A stretch of DNA of 64,000 bases from Rhipicephalus microplus. Lineage: Eukaryota > Arthropoda > Arachnida > Ixodida > Ixodidae. The notes beneath the pieces are model-generated. The model did no database searches, was not told where the DNA came from, and was given only the letters and a program-made list of their open reading frames with translations. The stretch lies in NCBI RefSeq assembly GCF_043290135.1, contig NC_134707.1, forward strand, positions 78,324,987 through 78,388,986, given 5' to 3'. Positions 1 to 11,199 of the stretch are shown piece by piece. A program made the translations under genes and the position numbers. Numbering within the stretch: the stretch's first letter is position 1; the number at the start of each line of letters is the position of its first letter.

Positions 1-38
1 TGGTTTTGGGACGTTAAACCCCACAAATCTATCTAATC
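1..38 (+). mobile_element. 3' tail of Ruka-like SINE
   Basis: The first bases match the 3' end (TGGTTTTGGGACGTTAAAC) of the SINE seen complete at 56654-56900. It sits directly against the RT-linker sequence of a minus-strand LINE, so it is an insertion into that LINE whose body lies left of the window. Confidence 0.75.
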
Positions 39-46
39 CTGTGCAA

Positions 47-1249
47 TCTTTCCGAGGTTATTAGTGCTAAAAACAGAGTAGAAGTACGAATTGAAATTAT
101 TCGCCTTTATCTTGCACTCTTCAGCTGGAAACACTGATAATGTCGACGGGTTTACGCTTATGTAACGCCAGAATTTATCGGGTGCGCTTCAGATAAACTT
201 TTGTAGGGTGTGTCCATGAAAATGCCGTTAGGGTCTCGTATCTTTTCTTTTAAGGTCAATGTTAGTCTTGCTATTTGTGAGCTAGCGCTTTCAAGCGTTT
301 TTTTGCCTTCCTTACTTGCTTGATTTCGCGCCTAAGGTGAATTATGTCACGGGTAACCAATGGGTTGTGCTTTCTTGTAACCAGTTTTTGTTTGGGAATA
401 TAGTTCGAAACACAATGCATGATATGATGCTTATACTGTGGTCCACGCTTCATATATGCTCGTGTTTTTATCTGCACATAGCTCAGAAAAGTCGGGATAC
501 TCGTGGGATAGGTAGTTCATTATTGCCACGTTATTAGCTTCATTGAAAGAGGGCACATAATTTACTGGGCCAGATTGCCGTATTGGAGTTGCTAAAGGAT
601 AAGTGCACAGAACTATTTTATGATCCGATATGCCGTCAATTCTTTCAACACTTGCACCATCAGTGGAAAAATTATCACTTGCAAATACAAGGTCTAACAC
701 TGAGTGCGACTGTCCTTGCATTCGTGTATTTTCTTTAACAAGCTGAGTTAGATTGAGAGCAAATAAGAATTCTATGACTATATTATTCAACAGGGGGCCT
801 AGACCTAATGAGGACCAATTTACATCAGGTAGGTTGAAGTCACCCGCCATGACAATCCTGCCACTGAGCGTATGCAAATTCATATAATCCATAAGGGGGT
901 TTAGGTACGTCGCATCAGCATTCGGGGGCCTGTAAACGGCGCCAACATTCACATAGCCGTCGTACGGGAGAAGCTTACACCAAACCGCTTCGACACTGTT
1001 CACCTCTGGCATGACTGTGTAAGCAACTCCCTGCCGTAAAACAATTGCTACTCCGCCGCCTCTAGTGTCCCTATCTTTGCGGACAATTGTGTAGCTCGGT
1101 GGCACAATTTCATGGTAATGGATATTTGAATGTAGCCACGTTTCACTCACAGTAACAATATCAGGTTTTTCGGCCAATAAGACAGCTTCAAATTGTTCTG
1201 CCTTGTTCGCAAGACTTCGCGCGTTAACATTTAGAAGGGTTATGGGCAT
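47..1249 (-). pseudogene. LINE ORF2 fragment: APE-type endonuclease and RT linker
   Basis: The ATG at 1249 opens an exonuclease-endonuclease-phosphatase domain that nicks target DNA for retrotransposition. Visible motifs are NVNARSL (first Asn), SETWL (catalytic Glu), AGDFNLPDVNW (Asp/Asn pair) and the terminal SDH near residue 208. The frame closes at 431; the next part (IPKQKLVTRKHNPLV) continues in another frame at 271-477 and the linker in a third at 47-190. Length is far short of a full ORF2 (about 900-1000 residues) because the window and a SINE cut it. It is non-functional as it stands. No other gene family gives this order of motifs, so the identification is firm; the clade is less certain. 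Confidence 0.8.
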
Positions 1250-1948
1250 TGTCGTCGGGAAGACTGCGCCGTTGGTAGTTGCTCTTCGTTTCTTTATTTA
1301 CTTCTACGATATTTTCACCGTCTTCATCCCAAGTAAAAGATGACCGTTTATCTGAACTCTGTCAAATGTAAGCCTTACCCTTTCCCTTCTATCGCGGTTT
1401 TCTTTCGTGACTTTCCACAGTTTTCTTCTAGTTTCACGCACGCCAATCGAGTAATCCTCGCTTATTGAATAAGCGCTCCCTTTGAGTTTGGAACAAGACT
1501 GGAGTATTTTAACTTTGTCGCGATGGTCGAGCAACTTGAGAATTATTGGAATGTTTTTCGGATCGCCTTCTCTAGTTCTACCAAGACCGTGAATACGTTT
1601 AATGCCTGCAGCCTTTACGTCTAGGGTATCTTCAAATATTTCCTTTGATACGAGGTTATGAAGCTCTTGAAAGGACTCGTTTTGTTTTCCTCAACTCCGT
1701 ACACAATCAGGTTCGACCTGCGACTTCTGTTCTTTAGTTTTTTGATTTTTCTGCTCATGCCTTTGATGTTGTTTTCTAGGTCCACTACTCGCTTTACGCA
1801 ATCAGAAACTTGCTTTTCCATTCCACTAAATTTTTTCAAGTTTCTTATCAATTGCAGTTAGTTTCTGATTTGTGACGGATATCTCTTTCTTGATTTCCTT
1901 TATGTCATCTGCGATTGCCTTTAGTTGCTTTGACCGATCGCATTCTGT

Positions 1949-1975
1949 AGGCCCTGGATTAGTTTCTACGTCACC
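1949..1975 (-). other. 2A-like ribosome-skipping motif (GDVETNPGP)
   Basis: The minus-strand codons read GDVETNPGP, an exact match to the D-V/I-E-x-N-P-G-P consensus, preceded by a Leu-rich run (YLLLLS) as is usual for active 2A-like peptides. The codons are intact although downstream frames are broken. Confidence 0.8.
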
Positions 1976-2104
1976 ACTAAGTAATAACAGGTAGCGAAGA
2001 GAATTAGTCACGTTAGTGAGCATTTCGCACATTGACCATGGGCATGGCAGCAAGAATAAGCAAACGTTATAGCTACTGTAACACTTTCCGTATCGTTTGC
2101 TCAC

Positions 2105-2455
2105 CTGTACGAAAAACATGATCGGGTTTGAAGACCGTATCATGGCGTCGCCACCATTCCCACTGTCAGGTGCCGCGCTGAAGAGCCGTTTTATAGTCCC
2201 GTTGACAGATGCATCCCTTAGCGCCCCTGGTGCATCCGATGACGTCATTTTTGCTCCTCCGGGAACGATGTTTAGCCGATGAAAGACCACGGGCATCGGC
2301 TTCTCTTGATCGGTGACCAAGAACATAGCTGTCGATGAAGGGCCGTTGTTCATTGGTGATAGCCACGCTGGGACAAACAGCAATCCAAGCAGAATCTGTA
2401 CGAAAAACATGATCGGGTTTGAAGACCGTATCATGGCATCGCCACCCTGCCCACT
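2105..2455 (-). repeat. 60-bp direct duplication in LINE 5' region (2105-2164 and 2396-2455)
   Basis: The two 60-bp stretches, both starting CTGTACGAAAAACATGATCG, differ at only a few positions and are 291 bp apart. Flanking sequence diverges at once. In the LINE orientation each supplies an ATG followed by MIRSSNPIMFFVQ. The element-internal copy ends CAG then GTGAGC, which looks like a 5' splice donor. Confidence 0.8.
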
Positions 2456-2940
2456 CTTCGTCAGACACTTCGTCGTCGTATCAGAGAATCAGGGGGTATT
2501 AGGGAAAACAAAGAGGATGCACCACCACCTGCACTATGCGCAAACATGAAAACACCAATGGACAAGTATAAAAAGAAAGTACCAACACATGAGGTCACTG
2601 TCACACGTTAACAAACTAACTCGCAAGCACAGAGGCTTCTCTTTTTAGTACGACTCGAGTCGTATGACATGAAAAGTTTTGTGTCTCGACGTGAAAACAC
2701 TGTGCCGTCCAGAAGCACTTCGTATGTAACGTCACTTACACGTCGGATAACCTTGTATGGTCCGAAATAATGGCTCAGAAGCGTTTCAGCCTAGCCTGGT
2801 CATCGGATAGGAGTCCAAACCCACACTCGTTCGCCAGGGTGGTATACGACGTTTCGACGGCGAAGGTTGTAACGTCGCGAATCTGCGTATTGTTGGTGAC
2901 AGATGTTTACGCGAGCCAGTCGACGAGCCTCTTTGGCGTG

Positions 2941-3840
2941 CTACGTGTATTGCTCGGCTTCTGGAGCAAGCGCATCGCTTTTATCACATGGCAGGATAGC
3001 GTTCAGCATCGTTTGTACGTTGCGCCCATAAACAAGGCGGAAAGGTGCAAATCGAGTTGTTTCCTGCATTGCTGTATTGTACGCGAACGTGACGTATGGC
3101 AGAATATTGTCCCAGGTTTTGTGCTGCACATCCATGTACATGACAACATAGCCGCTATGGTCTGGATGAGCCTTTCCGTAAGTGCATTAGTTTGTGTGTG
3201 GTAAGCCACTGTTGTTCGGTGGCTTGTGCAACTCAGTTTGAAAATGTTCTCCAGCATGTGTGCCGTAAATGGCGTTCCTCTATTCGTGTTCACACATGAG
3301 GGCGCGCCATGCCGTAAGACGATGTGGTGCACGAAGAACTTCGCGACTTCAGACGCCATGCCATGGAGTGACGCCTTTGTCTCAGCATACCGGGTCAAGT
3401 AGTTGGTCGCCACTATAATCCATTTTTTTCCAGTAGCCGACAAAGGGGAGGGCCCAGAAGGTCCATTTCCACAAGGTAGAAAGGTGTTCGTGGTGGTGGA
3501 ATAGGTTGGAGAAATACCGCAGGTTTCACAGGTGGCGTCTTGCGACACTGGCGCTCGTGGCAGCTTTGCACGTAGCGATGTACACAGGTAGAAAGCCGTG
3601 GCTAATAGTACTGCTGGCGCACTCTGGCGAGAGTCCGCGAGTAGCCCAAGTGTCCTGACGTGGGCTCGTCGTGGCATGCGACGAAGATGTCATCCCGCAT
3701 GTCGGCTGGTACAACGAGGAGGAGGGCTTTGTTGCTACCTCGAGCATTTTTTTTTGTAAAGGATGCCTCTCCTTAGGCAAAAGGACGACAGTTCGCGAGT
3801 AATGCGCCGAGGAAAGTGAGAATTTCGGCCTTCTAAGGAA
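2941..3840 (-). pseudogene. gypsy integrase fragment
   Basis: The minus strand gives the integrase core (NYLTRYAETKAS, HGAPSCVNTNRGTPF, CTSHRTTVAYHTQTNALTER) followed by the C-terminal stretch PYVTFAYNTAMQETTRF and PFRLVYGR. These are the usual landmarks of Ty3/gypsy integrases. In the usual second-Asp position the copy reads NRGTPF (Asp to Asn), and the pieces lie in at least three frames, so it is inactive. Upstream at 3660-3780 is the degenerate H-H-C-C zinc-binding N-terminus. A second, independent integrase relic lies at 38270-39250. Confidence 0.8.
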
Positions 3841-3898
3841 TTGATAATAGGGCCGGATTCCGGATCTGCTTGCTGTCTAGACATAAATTCAGAATTAC

Positions 3899-5560
3899 TC
3901 ATGGCTCAAGAAAGTCATCAGCATACTCCGAGTTCGTATCGAGATGTCCTACAAGTGCTCGAAAAAATGCGTCGGCATTTTCGTGCTTGTGCCCAGATCT
4001 ATAAACAGTCGTGATGTCAAGCTCTTGCAAGTGTAAACTCCACCGAGCGAGACGACCAGATGGATCGCGGAGATTCACCAGCCAACACAGTGAATGGTGA
4101 TCGGTCACCACCTTGAAGGGACAGCCGTAGAGGTAGGATGGAAACTTTGCCGTTGCCCACACTACTTTGAGGCATTCCTTCTCCGTAGTATAGTAGTTGG
4201 CCTAGGTACGAGAGAGAGCACGACTTGCGTAAGCTATGACATGTCTAACCACGTTGTGTCGTTGCACAAGGACAACACCAAGTCCGACGTTGCTCGCATC
4301 TGTGCGACCTTCAGTATAAGCGCCCTCACCAAAATGCGCAAGAACAGGTGCTGCTCCTTTCGCTGTCGTAACTCTGCGAAAGCTGCTTCTTGCTCTGTAG
4401 TCCAGGCAAACGGTACATCGTCTCGGGTGAGTCTCGTGAGTGGTTGGGATATCGTCGAGAAGTTGGTAATGAATCAGCGATAATAAGCACACAAGTGGAG
4501 GAAACGCTACACTGCTTTTTGTCTTACGGAACAGGGAAGGTGGCGACTGCTGCAGTTTTGTGTGGGTCAGGCCGAACTCCATCCGCACTCATGACATGTC
4601 CCAGAAGTGTCAGCTCAACATTGCCAAAATGACACTTCTGGAGTTTTAGCGAGAGGGTGGCCGAACGGATAGCTTCCAGAATCTTTCTTGGGCGCTTCAG
4701 ATGTTCTTCGAAACTCTCCGAGAAGATGACCTCATCGTCAAGACATACAAGGCAGCTTTGCCCACTTCAAGCCGGCGAGAATGGTATCCATCATTTGATG
4801 GAAGGCTGCTGGAGCCGAATAGAGGCCAAAAGGAAGAACTCGGAATGCACAAAGCGCATTGGTAGTTACAAGCGCTGTCTTCTCTCGGTCTCGCTCATCG
4901 ACCTTTATCTGCCATTAGCCGCTGTTACAATCGATCGATGAAAAATACTTCGCGTGTCGCAGCCTGTCGAGAGAACCATAAACCCGTGGAAGTGGGTAAA
5001 CGTATTTCTTGGAAATGCTACGGAGCTTTCGGTAATCAATACATAATCGCAGCGTTCCGTCTTTCTTCTTCACTAGAATGACTTGCGAGGACTACGGGCT
5101 GCTGGATGGTTGTATCACACCATCGTCAAGCATCTCCTTTACCTGCGTCTGTATAGCCTCGTGTTATTTAGCCAAAACACGGTAAGGTTGCTAGCGGATT
5201 GCGCGAACATCATCGTCAGTAACAATTCGGTGCTTCGTGGGGGGTGCTTGACCGACTCTAGATGAAGAGGCGAAGCAAAATTGAAAGTCCTTCAACAGAG
5301 TGTGAAGTGCGGCCTTCTTCTCGTTTGAAAGCTTCGAATTGACGTCGATGTGGTCATGAAACTTGTCTCCATCAACCGTTTCCTCGGATGCGAGACACTC
5401 GATGACATTCGCTACACGGTCTCCAAAGGCCACGTTGGTGCCGCGGAAAAGATGTCGGTGCTTGAAGTTAAAACTTGTGACGAATATCTGTGACCGTCCG
5501 TCCTGCACACGCCCAATGCTTCGCACTGCACACACACCTTAGAGTGGCAAAGGGGGTACG
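3899..5560 (-). pseudogene. gypsy reverse transcriptase and RNase H fragments
   Basis: The RNase H part is clear: [12 protein letters not shown] and IAYASRALS at 4205-4310, then [27 protein letters not shown] and the closing HKHENADAF at 3960-4125. RT is more decayed. In minus-strand frames around 4750-5080 one can read the QIKVD, LPFGL and MMDTILAGLKW landmarks of the fingers and palm, split by stops. The region 5191-5535 is the N-terminal connection (PPTKHRIVTDDD). No intact catalytic YxDD frame is visible. Confidence 0.7.
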
Positions 5561-5769
5561 TTGCTCTCAGCGACCACGTCATCGTATTCGAGGTCTTCAC
5601 GGGTGACTTGTACGAAAACAGTCACTCGGGGAGGCAGCGTTCCGCTTTCGTCGGCAACACGCCGTGCAGGTCTACGACGGTTATCGGCGCCTTGATCGGT
5701 TGCACGTTGCGTTGAGAAAGACACCATTCACTCGCGGAGATGTATGATCGCGCCGTTCGCACCGTTTTC

Positions 5770-6294
5770 TCAAAGAAAGTCCATACCAAGGATAAGCTGA
5801 CGAGAACAGTCACGTAGTACGAGGCAGATGACCACAAATGCTGACTCGCGTATTTCCACTCTTGCGGTACAGCGACCCAATGTAGTAACAACGTGGCCTC
5901 CAGCCGTGCGAGCACGCGTCTCATTCCAAAGTGTCATCACTTTCTCAAGACAGGTTTCCAATTTTCCGCCTATTATAGAATAATCTGCACCTGTGTCCAC
6001 CAATGCGCTGACATGAAGACCGTCTATCAGCACGGGAATGTCGAGCGAGACTAGGTCGCTGGGTTCAGACGCACAATCCAGCGTTTCTCTCGCACTGCAC
6101 TCAGACGTCAATTCAATGTCTGCAGCGTTTTGTGCAAGCGTTGATGGGAGGTCTTTCACACTTTGAGTTCTAGCGACCTCGCCACCGAAGGTCACTGCCT
6201 TCAGTTTTTCCGCCGAGGGCTTGGGGAGCGTCCCCGTACCATCGTACCAAAACGTGGCCCAATGGCTGCGGGTCGCCGTGGAGATGGTGACCAC
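5770..6294 (-). pseudogene. gypsy aspartic protease (retropepsin) fragment
   Basis: A 174-residue frame holds ALVDTGADYSIIGG (catalytic D-T-G with hydrophobic context) and ILGMDFL at its end, the two signatures of retropepsins that cut Gag-Pol polyproteins. Spacing between them (about 75 residues) fits the family. Upstream residues are the Gag-Pol linker. This domain is intact in one frame but its neighbours are broken. Confidence 0.8.
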
Positions 6295-6425
6295 GATTGA
6301 CGCTGTGAGAAAAGTAGGTGTGGCTGCGCGAGGTGGTCCTCAATTTCTCTTGGCCTCTGATCAACTAGGGGACGAGGCGAATGAATACAGAAACCGCGCA
6401 GACCAAGTTGTCGGCACGGGCATTC

Positions 6426-7480
6426 TCAATAGATGTGACCGGCTTCACCGCAAAGGCAGCAGGGGGATCTTCTATTCGATTTACACCAGATATCGGATTT
6501 CCGCGTAGGAGCACGGCGACCGTCGATGTTCAAACCAGCGTGTGCTGATTCAGTTGGAATTGGCGACATCGTCTGGATTTGGACTACAGGGCTTGAGACC
6601 GGCATGAAAGTGCGCAAGGCTTCGGCATATATGCGGTTCCAAACATCAGTGGACGTAGGAGGTGGTTGTATATTGATAGCCATCGGTTGACAGCGACGGC
6701 TGTGAAGCCCTTGCTGGACCACGTCCTGGATAATACTGGTGATGCTGCTTACCTTCAGATGTCTCGCCCCATGTAGTTTCGCCATTTCTTCGCGGACGAT
6801 GAAGTGAACAATTTCGCGAATTCATTCAATGCTGTTGCTCGCGAAGGAGGCAGAACATTGAGGAGGTGATGCAGCATTCACTTGCTGGTCAAATAAGGCC
6901 GACCGCGCCGTTGATGAAGTACCTTCTGCATCGTAGTGGCTTCGGTCAGAAACTCCGCTACACTCTGCGGAGGACTCCGCACTAGACCAGCAAAAAGCTG
7001 CTCCTTGACGCCTCGCATCAGATAGCACAGTTTTTTTTCTTCTTGCATTGCTGGGTCCGCTCGACTGAAAAGCCGCGTCATGTCCTCCACGTACATGGTG
7101 ACAATCTCGTTAGGCATCTGGATGCGTGAGTGCAACTCACGTTCAGCACGTTAGGGGTGGTCTGGGCTTTGATAGGTCAGGTTCACAAGAGGCCATGCTG
7201 CAACTCGCGCCAGGTAGTCAAGACATCACCTCTGTTCAGAAACCACGTGCGGGCACCGTGTTTTAAGCAGACGTAGACGTTGAGGAGTTTGGCGGCTTCG
7301 GCCCAGTAGTTGACCGCTGCGACATGTTTGAACTTGCTCAGCCTGTCAACCACATCCCCAAACAGCTCTCCGTGAAAGGGACTAGGCCTCAGTGGGTTCT
7401 GGAGAGTGAAACAGATCGGCGTAGACTACTTAGGAGTTTCCATGGCACCTTGAGGTGAAGTCATAGTCATTCTGTCGGCA
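6426..7480 (-). pseudogene. gypsy Gag fragment with CCHC knuckle
   Basis: The capsid-type segment at 6878-7135 reads RIQMPNEIVTMYVEDMTRL, then KLCYLMRGVKEQLFAGLVRSPP in an arrangement typical of tick gypsy Gag proteins. A CCLCGEAGHIY zinc-knuckle start is visible at 6426-6475. Farther upstream (7180-7380) NYWAEAAKLLNVYV and ARTWFLNRG are readable in broken frames. No single frame covers the gene and the start cannot be placed. Confidence 0.65.
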
Positions 7481-7711
7481 AGCTGTTCTACTGTCTCTCA
7501 TGGAAGGCCTCGTTGGCGGCGACTTGTTCTAAGAACTGGCGTGTCGACGAACAAACGGCTTGCGTTCCGGCTCCTGGGCGGGCTCTTGTGCATGGGGTGC
7601 GTCGTGAGTCGTCTTACCGAGCAGCTCATCCAATCTTGTCACGCTCAAGGCAACCTTGCGTAGGGCTGCTTGTTGAGCTAGGCCAAGAAGAAGTGGAAGA
7701 AGAAAAAGTAT
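7481..7711. other. Short unassigned spacer before GAA array
   Basis: This is probably gypsy 5' leader sequence. I see no convincing LTR end or primer-binding site. Confidence 0.3.
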
Positions 7712-7795
7712 TAGAAGAAGAAGAAGAAGAAGAAGAAGAAGAAGAAGAAGAAGAAGAAGAAGAAGAAGAAGAAGAAGAAGAAGAAGAAGAAGAAG
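7712..7795. repeat. (GAA)n microsatellite
   Basis: An almost pure run of about 28 GAA units. It generates long Glu-only and Leu-only open frames that are not genes. Confidence 0.98.
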
Positions 7796-7911
7796 ATCCT
7801 TGTTATTCTGGCGCACGCCCACAAAGGGTGATCAGCCAAGAACCGGCTGGCATGGTCTTTAAGTAAAAGGCTTATGGTTTTACAAACACAAAGTAATTTT
7901 GGAGTGAAAAA

Positions 7912-7915
<4 letters not shown>

Positions 7916-7972
<57 letters not shown>
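7916..7972. repeat. (TA)n then (GA)n compound microsatellite
   Basis: About 15 TA units pass directly into about 13 GA units. Confidence 0.97.
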
Positions 7973-7976
<4 letters not shown>

Positions 7977-8065
7977 CCAAAAATCGAAACAAGGGTAAAT
8001 CTGAGAAATGATCGATGCAGGCTATCAGATGTGATTTGAGGCGAGATAATGGGGGCTCCAAAACG

Positions 8066-8183
<118 letters not shown>

Positions 8184-8187
8184 CACT

Positions 8188-9980
8188 CTAACATGGCCAT
8201 CGCTTTGTTTCAAATATGTAGTCAAATACCGCAGAGCAGACGTCCCCATGGCTATAACCAAATTTAATGCTGCCAAATGATAAAATTACTGCCACAATTA
8301 ATTTTAATCCTAATTTTTCTAGTGGAGCTACCAGGTATCTTTTCCGCTGATAAGAATATCGGCGACAAAATAAAAAGAAATAATCTCTCGTTTCCATTTC
8401 TTCGCAAACCTGATATAAAGGTGACACATTTAGACTAACTTTACGTAAATAATAATTTAGTTGTGAAATTTTACAACGCAATCTAGTATAAGTAACTTTC
8501 GTTTGCCGTGTTGTGCACCACTGTCTACTCCCGCAGCATCTTAGATGTGCAAAATCTCAAAGTTTATGCAGTGAGTAGGAGTTTATTTCATGCAAACAGA
8601 GGTTTATAAACCTTATTGCTGTCGCGTAAGCTGTATCAGGCAAAATTGAGATAAGGAGACCGCTAAGAGATGCTGTGGCTAGTGCATCCGCCATCTCATT
8701 GAGATATACGCCACGATGGCCTGGTCCCATAACAGCAGAAGTTTTTCCAAGTTTGTCGGTATGAGTTGTCGAAACATATGCATAAGTGCTAAATTGGCTC
8801 CCGAAGACAGGGCGGCGCATACTTGAAAAAAATCTGTAAGTAAGACTGCTTCTGATTCGCCCAAAGGAAGTTTCCGTGGTGCCAGTACAATAGCAAATGA
8901 TTCTGCTATGAATATTGGCATGTAATCTGGGACTCTAACTGAAAAGGACCTGTCAAGAGAACGTGAGAAGATACCTTCCCAAGCCTTTTTATTCGATATG
9001 GATGCATCAGTCATGATTATGTTGTTCATGTTCACTTGTGCCAAGTAATCCTGAAGCTGATCAATTAAATATATAAATAATATTTTCTTCGCGTTAGAGG
9101 GATAAATATTCTCAAATTTTATCTGAAGGTCTCGATTGAAGTTACTTGTTAAGAAACTATGTTTGATTTCGACGTCCAATGGTTCTAGGAGCGATTGAAC
9201 GAACGTGATCTGTAGGTAGACCTAAAGTAGACTTTAAGTCTTTTTGTAATCACTCATAATTTACAAAAGAACCGATGTTATCGGTTAAAAATATCCTGGA
9301 AAAGTTAGCACCAAAGCTAATAGGAAGGTGGTCACTGTTTGTTGCGCTACCTAAAGTTTTCCATGACAAAATTATAAGTGAGGAGCTGGAGAAGGTAAGA
9401 TCTATAGCCGACTTAGATTGTTTCCTAACAAATGTCACAGTAGGGAAATTTACACGAGATAATTGATAATCGACAGTACATTCCCACAAGCGCCTTCCAC
9501 TTACATCAGTCTTGAAACCACAAGACACGTGGTGTGAACTGAAGTCACCAGTTAACATGAAATCTTTCCTGCAGGAAGCTGACATCGCATCTAAGCATCT
9601 TACGTCCTGTACTCCTGCCCGAAAGTATGCGTTAACAAAATAAAAAGGGGAACATCCTGCAAATTTGATGTTTAATACTATAATTTCATAGTTGGTATCC
9701 ATGAACAGGTAGTTCATCTTCGCTTTTATGCTAAATTTAGTTGATATAAAAACGGCAAGTCCACCACCTCTGCTAGGTCTGTCTAAACAAAATTAGCGAT
9801 AATTTTTAAGTAAAATTTTTGTCCATGTGTAAGCCAGGTAGCTTGTATAATACTATTATCTGGGGAAATTTTCGAAGAAATATGTAATATATCTGTGGTA
9901 GCCGACCGTATGGATGGACGATTCCACTGTAATACTTTTAAGGAACCAATTTCGACACTATAAACCCGCCGCAGAGACTG
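8188..9980 (-). pseudogene. LINE ORF2: endonuclease joined to RNase H
   Basis: The endonuclease part has QWNRPSIR near its start (about 9920), LTGDFSSHHVSCG, SAIDLTFSS and NSDHLPISF in order. RNase H follows with MTDASISNKKAWEG (first Asp), PIFIAESFAIVLA (Glu), VLLTDFF (second Asp) and GPGHRGVYLNEMADALA (last His/Asp region). A tail with CEEMETRDYFFLFC suggests the usual zinc-binding end. RT motifs are missing altogether. RNase H sequence is close in style to the fragment at 53.7-54.9 kb (compare SVRVPDYMPIF with SLRLPDFLPVF), so both derive from one family. Confidence 0.75.
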
Positions 9981-10045
9981 CTTGATCCAAAAGATCTTTC
10001 TTCAAAAAGTCTTTTTTGGAGAGGTTCTCAAAAATTTCTTTTTGA

Positions 10046-11199
10046 TCAGTATTTTTTAGATTTCGATTTCTGGGAAGACTTCTTCGACAGAGGATATCTG
10101 GCACGTTTCAAGGAATTTTGAGATTCCGCATCCATATCTGTGAAATCATCGATGTCATCTGATATAGGTTTTGGATCTTCCCGCAGTATCTTATTGAAGG
10201 GTCCTGCTTGAGGAGATGCGCATCGTGTAGGAGCTATTGGGCTTTCTGTTCCTGCACACCTTGAAACCTTCAAATCCTAAGAAGTCTGTTTTTTCACAGA
10301 CTTGGAAGCAAGGATTTGGGTCAACTGAGATGTCAAGAATACAGCCACGGCTCAAATAATACTGTTGGCACTGCGCTCTATCACCTGTTCCGTTACCTTC
10401 TCTATGGTCTCTGCTATAGATTTTGCTAATGATGCATTCGTCGCAGCGGCATTTCGTGCTGTTACGCTGGCTTAGCCTTTCGAGCGTTATTGTAATTCAG
10501 TCACAGCTTCCCTGCGGGAGCAACGCCTGCGTTCCACAATTTCCACTAGCCTAGCTTCTCGTTCTTTCGCCTCACAACCTAAAGAGTCTGCAGGATGCGC
10601 TTCACGACATAAACAGCATTTTGCTTCCGCAGAGTTGCACTTACGGCTGTCATGATTTTCTCCGCATATACGACATCTAGCAGTTCATCTGCACCCTTTT
10701 GCGCTTTGGCCATATCCCCAACAATTCAAGCACTGCAGTGGCTTAGGGTATAGAGGCTCGAACTTTTAGATAAGAGGCCAAGCCCAAATTAATTCAGATG
10801 ACCTCAGCGCTCACGCAAATGTTACTATCACCGATTCGGGGGTGAGTTCTTCTTGTCAACCAGACGCGTTAACCTGTATACTGACACTGCGCCAGATACC
10901 ACAAATAATTTCAGAACTTCTGCAGGGGTCAGGCTCGTATCTACACCACTGACTATGCCTTTCGAGCATGCAAGATGCGCTGGAATAAACGGGCCCAAAG
11001 GCTGCGCTGCAAATTCGGAACAACCGAGAAGCTCTCGGGCGCACTCCTGATCAGCAGAGCAGCACAAAATACCACCACCATCAAAATTCCGGACCTCGAT
11101 GATTTTTTGAAAGTGTGATGTGGCTTTTTGAAGCTCCATTTGAATCACCTGCAGATTTTTCACAGGTATCGTACCTCCATTGGTCGGTACCAGTGCCAC
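10046..11199 (-). pseudogene. LINE ORF1 (Gag-like) with zinc knuckles
   Basis: The N-terminal part (ARELLGCSEFAAQPLGPFIP, SLTPAEVLKLF) resembles the nucleic-acid-binding ORF1 of I-like LINEs. At 10560-10740 three knuckles are readable: CLNCWGYGQSAKGC (His replaced by Gln), CRICGENHDSRKC (C-x2-C-x4-H-x4-C) and CCLCREAHPADSLGC. They are followed by a basic Ser/Lys-rich C-terminus (SKKSSQKSKSKKY) ending at 10046. Frames shift at least twice, so it is not translatable as one protein. Confidence 0.65.

Larger units (their letters stand above)
1304..2468 (-). pseudogene. LINE ORF1 with N-terminal 2A-like peptide, coiled coil and RNA-binding region
   Basis: ORF1 proteins of this type bind element RNA. 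Reading in order on the minus strand: an N-terminal segment with a hydrophobic stretch (FFVQILLGLLFVPAW), the motif GDVETNPGP at 1949-1975, a Lys/Glu-rich coiled coil (IKEIKKEISVTNQKL), a shift into the next frame with more coiled coil, SRRSNLIVYGV at about 1690-1725, and a C-terminal part with GSAYSISEDYS at 1430-1475. At least two frameshifts separate these pieces. The 2A-like motif is predicted to cause ribosomal peptide-bond skipping, separating the N-terminal part from the RNA-binding part; this is known for other APE-type LINEs but not shown for this copy. The start codon is uncertain because the 60-bp direct repeat supplies two similar ATG contexts. Confidence 0.7.
39..2640 (-). mobile_element. 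CR1/L2-like LINE, ORF1 plus ORF2 endonuclease (decayed)
   Basis: A non-LTR retrotransposon read right to left: 5' region (about 2640-2470), ORF1 with a 2A-like motif, coiled coil and RNA-binding part, then ORF2 with an APE-type endonuclease. The sequence at 47-260 still translates to the linker between endonuclease and RT (a KFWRYI motif is visible), so the RT probably continues beyond the left edge. Frames are broken several times. The right edge is approximate because a gypsy relic abuts it. Clade assignment rests on the endonuclease style and on the ORF1 type (2A-like peptide, coiled coil, SRRSNLIVYGV motif), which is established for CR1/L2-type elements. Confidence 0.75.
2640..7480 (-). 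mobile_element. Degenerate Ty3/gypsy LTR retrotransposon internal region
   Basis: Gag, protease, RT, RNase H and integrase pieces occur in that order from right to left, the canonical Ty3/gypsy order, over about 4.8 kb with stops and frameshifts throughout. I could not find matching LTRs; the left end abuts a LINE and the right end runs into a GAA microsatellite, so both ends are eroded or replaced. Edges are approximate. Confidence 0.8.

Noticed and set aside
7513..7866. Glu-rich and Leu-rich ORFs
   Set aside because: They are translations of the (GAA)n array with short non-conserved ends.
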